From NCBI GenBank assembly GCA_016946835.1, contig JACVTC010000047.1:367501-377500 (forward strand): a stretch of DNA of 10,000 bases, written 5' to 3'. This DNA comes from Neocallimastix lanati (nom. inval.) (lineage: Eukaryota; Neocallimastigomycota; Neocallimastigomycetes; Neocallimastigales; Neocallimastigaceae). Position numbers and translations under genes: made by a program. Shown here piece by piece: positions 8,541 to 10,000 of this stretch; position 1 is the stretch's first letter, and the number at the start of each line of letters is the position of its first letter. The notes under the pieces were generated by a model. The model did no database searches, was not told the DNA's origin, and saw only the letters and a program-made list of their open reading frames with translations.

Positions 8541-8774
8541 TATAATATAATATAATATAATATAATATAATATAATATAATATAATATAATATAATATAA
8601 TATAATATAATATAATATAATATAATATAATATAATATAATATAATATAATATAATATAATATAATATAATATAATATAATATAATATAATATAATATAA
8701 TATAATATAATATAATATAATATAATATAATATAATATAATATAATATAATATAATATAATATAATATAATATA
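8541..8774 (+). repeat. Perfect (TATAA)n pentanucleotide array, 46 full copies plus TATA
   Basis: All 230 bases from 8541 to 8770 are uninterrupted TATAA units, followed by a partial TATA. No substitution is visible. The array has sharp edges: AAATT on the left and TAGATT on the right. Every unit contains a TATA-like core. It is non-coding: the period of five cycles all three frames through TAA. Confidence 0.97.
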
Positions 8775-9326
8775 TAGATTTTTGTATTTCTTTTACAATT
8801 TAATATGTTTTCGATGAGTTTTATGGTGACGCAAATAGTTATTCATAATTGATACAATCATTTAATGTTTCATTTTTTTGTTCTTCTATTTCATTTTAAA
8901 TTTTTGCCTTTAATAATAACAAAAATGTATAAATTAAAAAAAAAATTTTTTTAAAAACTTTATTTATATAAATTTTATATATAAAATGCAAAATGAAATG
9001 ATAAAAAAGTAGAAATGTAAAGAAAAGAAAAAAAAATAAAAAAATAAAAAACATAAACCACAAACAACTTTATTTATATTTATAAGATTGTTTTCTAATT
9101 TTTAATTAAAATAAAATTAAATTTTGTATATAGAAAAAATGACCAACTGTGTTATAAGAAGAAAATAAATAATATACATAACAGAGTAAATGGATAAAGA
9201 CTAATAGAAAATATATAATACATAAAGGTATAAGAGGAAATAGAACAAAAAAGAAATGAGGAAATAAAGAAAGAATATAATAATTTATATGTTAAATAAA
9301 CTGTTAAATAAATAATAAATAGTTTA
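8775..9326. other. Non-coding region with a G+C-raised island and purine-rich strand
   Basis: No gene is supported. At 8801-8852 G+C is about a quarter; a 15-codon frame from the ATG at 8805 is far too short to accept. From about 9130 to 9290 the plus strand is purine-rich (many GAAA, AGGAAA and AAAGAAAG words), unlike the balanced AT sequence nearby. This could be the leader of a feature outside the window or simple drift. Confidence 0.6.
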
Positions 9327-9389
9327 TAATAAATAATAAATAATAAATAATAAATAATAAATAATAAATAATAAATAATAAATAATAAA
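9327..9389 (+). repeat. (TAATAAA)9 heptanucleotide array
   Basis: Nine perfect tandem copies of the 7-mer TAATAAA, then a decay into TAAATAA and A-rich sequence. A diverged flank at about 9306-9320 carries AAATAAATAATAAAT, probably a decayed part of the same array. Every unit contains AATAAA, the canonical polyadenylation hexamer, though the repeat alone does not show that it is used. Confidence 0.93.
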
Positions 9390-9720
9390 TAAATAAAATA
9401 ATAAAAAAAAAATAGAAAAAAAGAATTTTTTTAATGTTAATTAGTCTTAGAACTTTTTTAAAAATATATATATATTAAAAATGAAAATTTTTAAATAAAA
9501 AGAAATTTCTATTTCATCTTGAAAAAATATATCTATAACAATTTACTTATTATTTTTTATCATATTAATTATTTATTAATGATTTATATTAGTATTTATT
9601 TATATTTTATTTTAATTAATTATTTATTTTATATATTTAATACTTAATATTTAAAATTTAATATTTAATATGTAATATGTAATATTTATTATTTATTTAT
9701 TATTTATTTAATATTATATA

Positions 9721-9776
9721 TTTATTATTCATTATTTAATATTTAATATTTATTATTCATTATTTAATATTTATTA
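9721..9776 (+). repeat. 28-base tandem duplication
   Basis: TTTATTATTCATTATTTAAT begins at 9721 and again at 9749, a 28-base period, and the match continues into the following ATTTA. It lies within a larger field of related TTATT/AATATT words that probably arose by slippage. Confidence 0.75.
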
Positions 9777-9891
9777 ATTATTAATTATTATTATTTAAAA
9801 TTTAAAATTTGTTATTTATTATTTACAATTTATTATTTATTTTTTTTTTTTTTTTTGTATTAACTTCTAAAATTAAAACTAATTTACTAAA

Positions 9892-9918
9892 TTTTTTTTT
9901 TTTTTTTTTTTTTTTTTT
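9892..9918 (+). repeat. T27 homopolymer
   Basis: There are 27 consecutive T bases, the longest homopolymer in the window. A T17 run lies 35 bases to its left (9840-9856). The exact length should be treated as uncertain in any assembly. Confidence 0.9.
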
Positions 9919-10000
9919 CAATTGAAAAATATTTATTTTAATGAAGAGAAGTTATTATTATTTTCTTCTTCTTTTTTCTTCTTTTTTTTTATTTTTTTTT

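Larger units (their letters stand above)
9390..10000. other. Non-coding AT-rich right end
   Basis: No gene is supported. From 9560 to 9840 the sequence is nearly all TTTATT/AATATT words, including a 28-base tandem duplication. T17 (9840-9856) and T27 (9892-9918) follow, and then pyrimidine-rich sequence (CTT/TCT words) to the edge. A frame open from the ATG at 9941 runs off the window but is low-complexity. Confidence 0.65.

Noticed and set aside
9139-9168. Short ATG frame (MTNCVIRRK then stop) in a purine-rich segment
   Set aside because: Only nine codons, with no splice donor of consensus form before the stop and no support from neighbours.
7441-9389. Repeat arrays as a CRISPR array
   Set aside because: They are direct microsatellites without unique spacers, in a eukaryote-type genome, with no cas-like genes.
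9941-10000. ATG-started frame open to the right edge, hydrophobic and signal-peptide-like (MKRSYYYFLLLF)
   Set aside because: The codons come from a CTT/TTT pyrimidine run, which gives Leu/Phe by composition. It cannot be judged without sequence beyond the window. The edge should be re-examined in the neighbouring window.

Overview
The window looks like nuclear DNA from a eukaryote with an extremely A+T-rich genome. Non-coding stretches fall to about 5-10% G+C (for example 3 G/C in the 60 bases at 3241-3300). The one clear gene is at about 35% G+C (21 G/C in the 60 bases at 481-540). Long poly(A)/poly(T) runs, AT microsatellites, a spliced gene with GT..AG borders and an Asn/Ser/Thr-rich secretory protein fit an anaerobic gut fungus (Neocallimastigomycota) best. 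A dictyostelid amoeba is the main alternative; it is less likely because the 451-base intron and the gene-free stretch of more than 7 kb are unusual there. No marker gene settles the taxonomy.

Layout. 1-374 is AT-rich sequence downstream of the gene. 375-2532 (minus strand) is a two-exon gene for a predicted 568-residue single-pass type I membrane protein. Exon 1 (2532-2458) is only 25 codons and encodes a signal peptide. A 451-base phase-0 intron (2457-2007) follows, and then exon 2 (2006-375). From 2533 to the right edge, about 7.5 kb, I find no credible gene. It holds homopolymer runs, AT microsatellites and a few small islands of raised G+C. The most striking repeats are a perfect (TATAA)n array of about 47 copies (8541-8774), a (TAA)12 run, a degenerate 30/60-base repeat cluster around 7778-7897, a (TAATAAA)9 array and a 28-base tandem duplication near the right end.

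Biology. The protein has, in order, a signal peptide, an acidic short-repeat segment, a Pro-Glu/Pro-Lys repeat, a Ser/Thr/Asn-rich and probably glycosylated stalk without cysteine, one transmembrane helix with a basic stop-transfer, and a roughly 295-residue acidic, Tyr-rich cytoplasmic tail with the motif GYKQIVP twice. This layout resembles fungal Mid2/Wsc-type cell-surface sensors, but no sequence homology to them is claimed. With a single gene in the window, no operon or pathway context is available. I found no CRISPR array, rRNA, tRNA or recognisable transposon, and no evidence for a multi-gene system.
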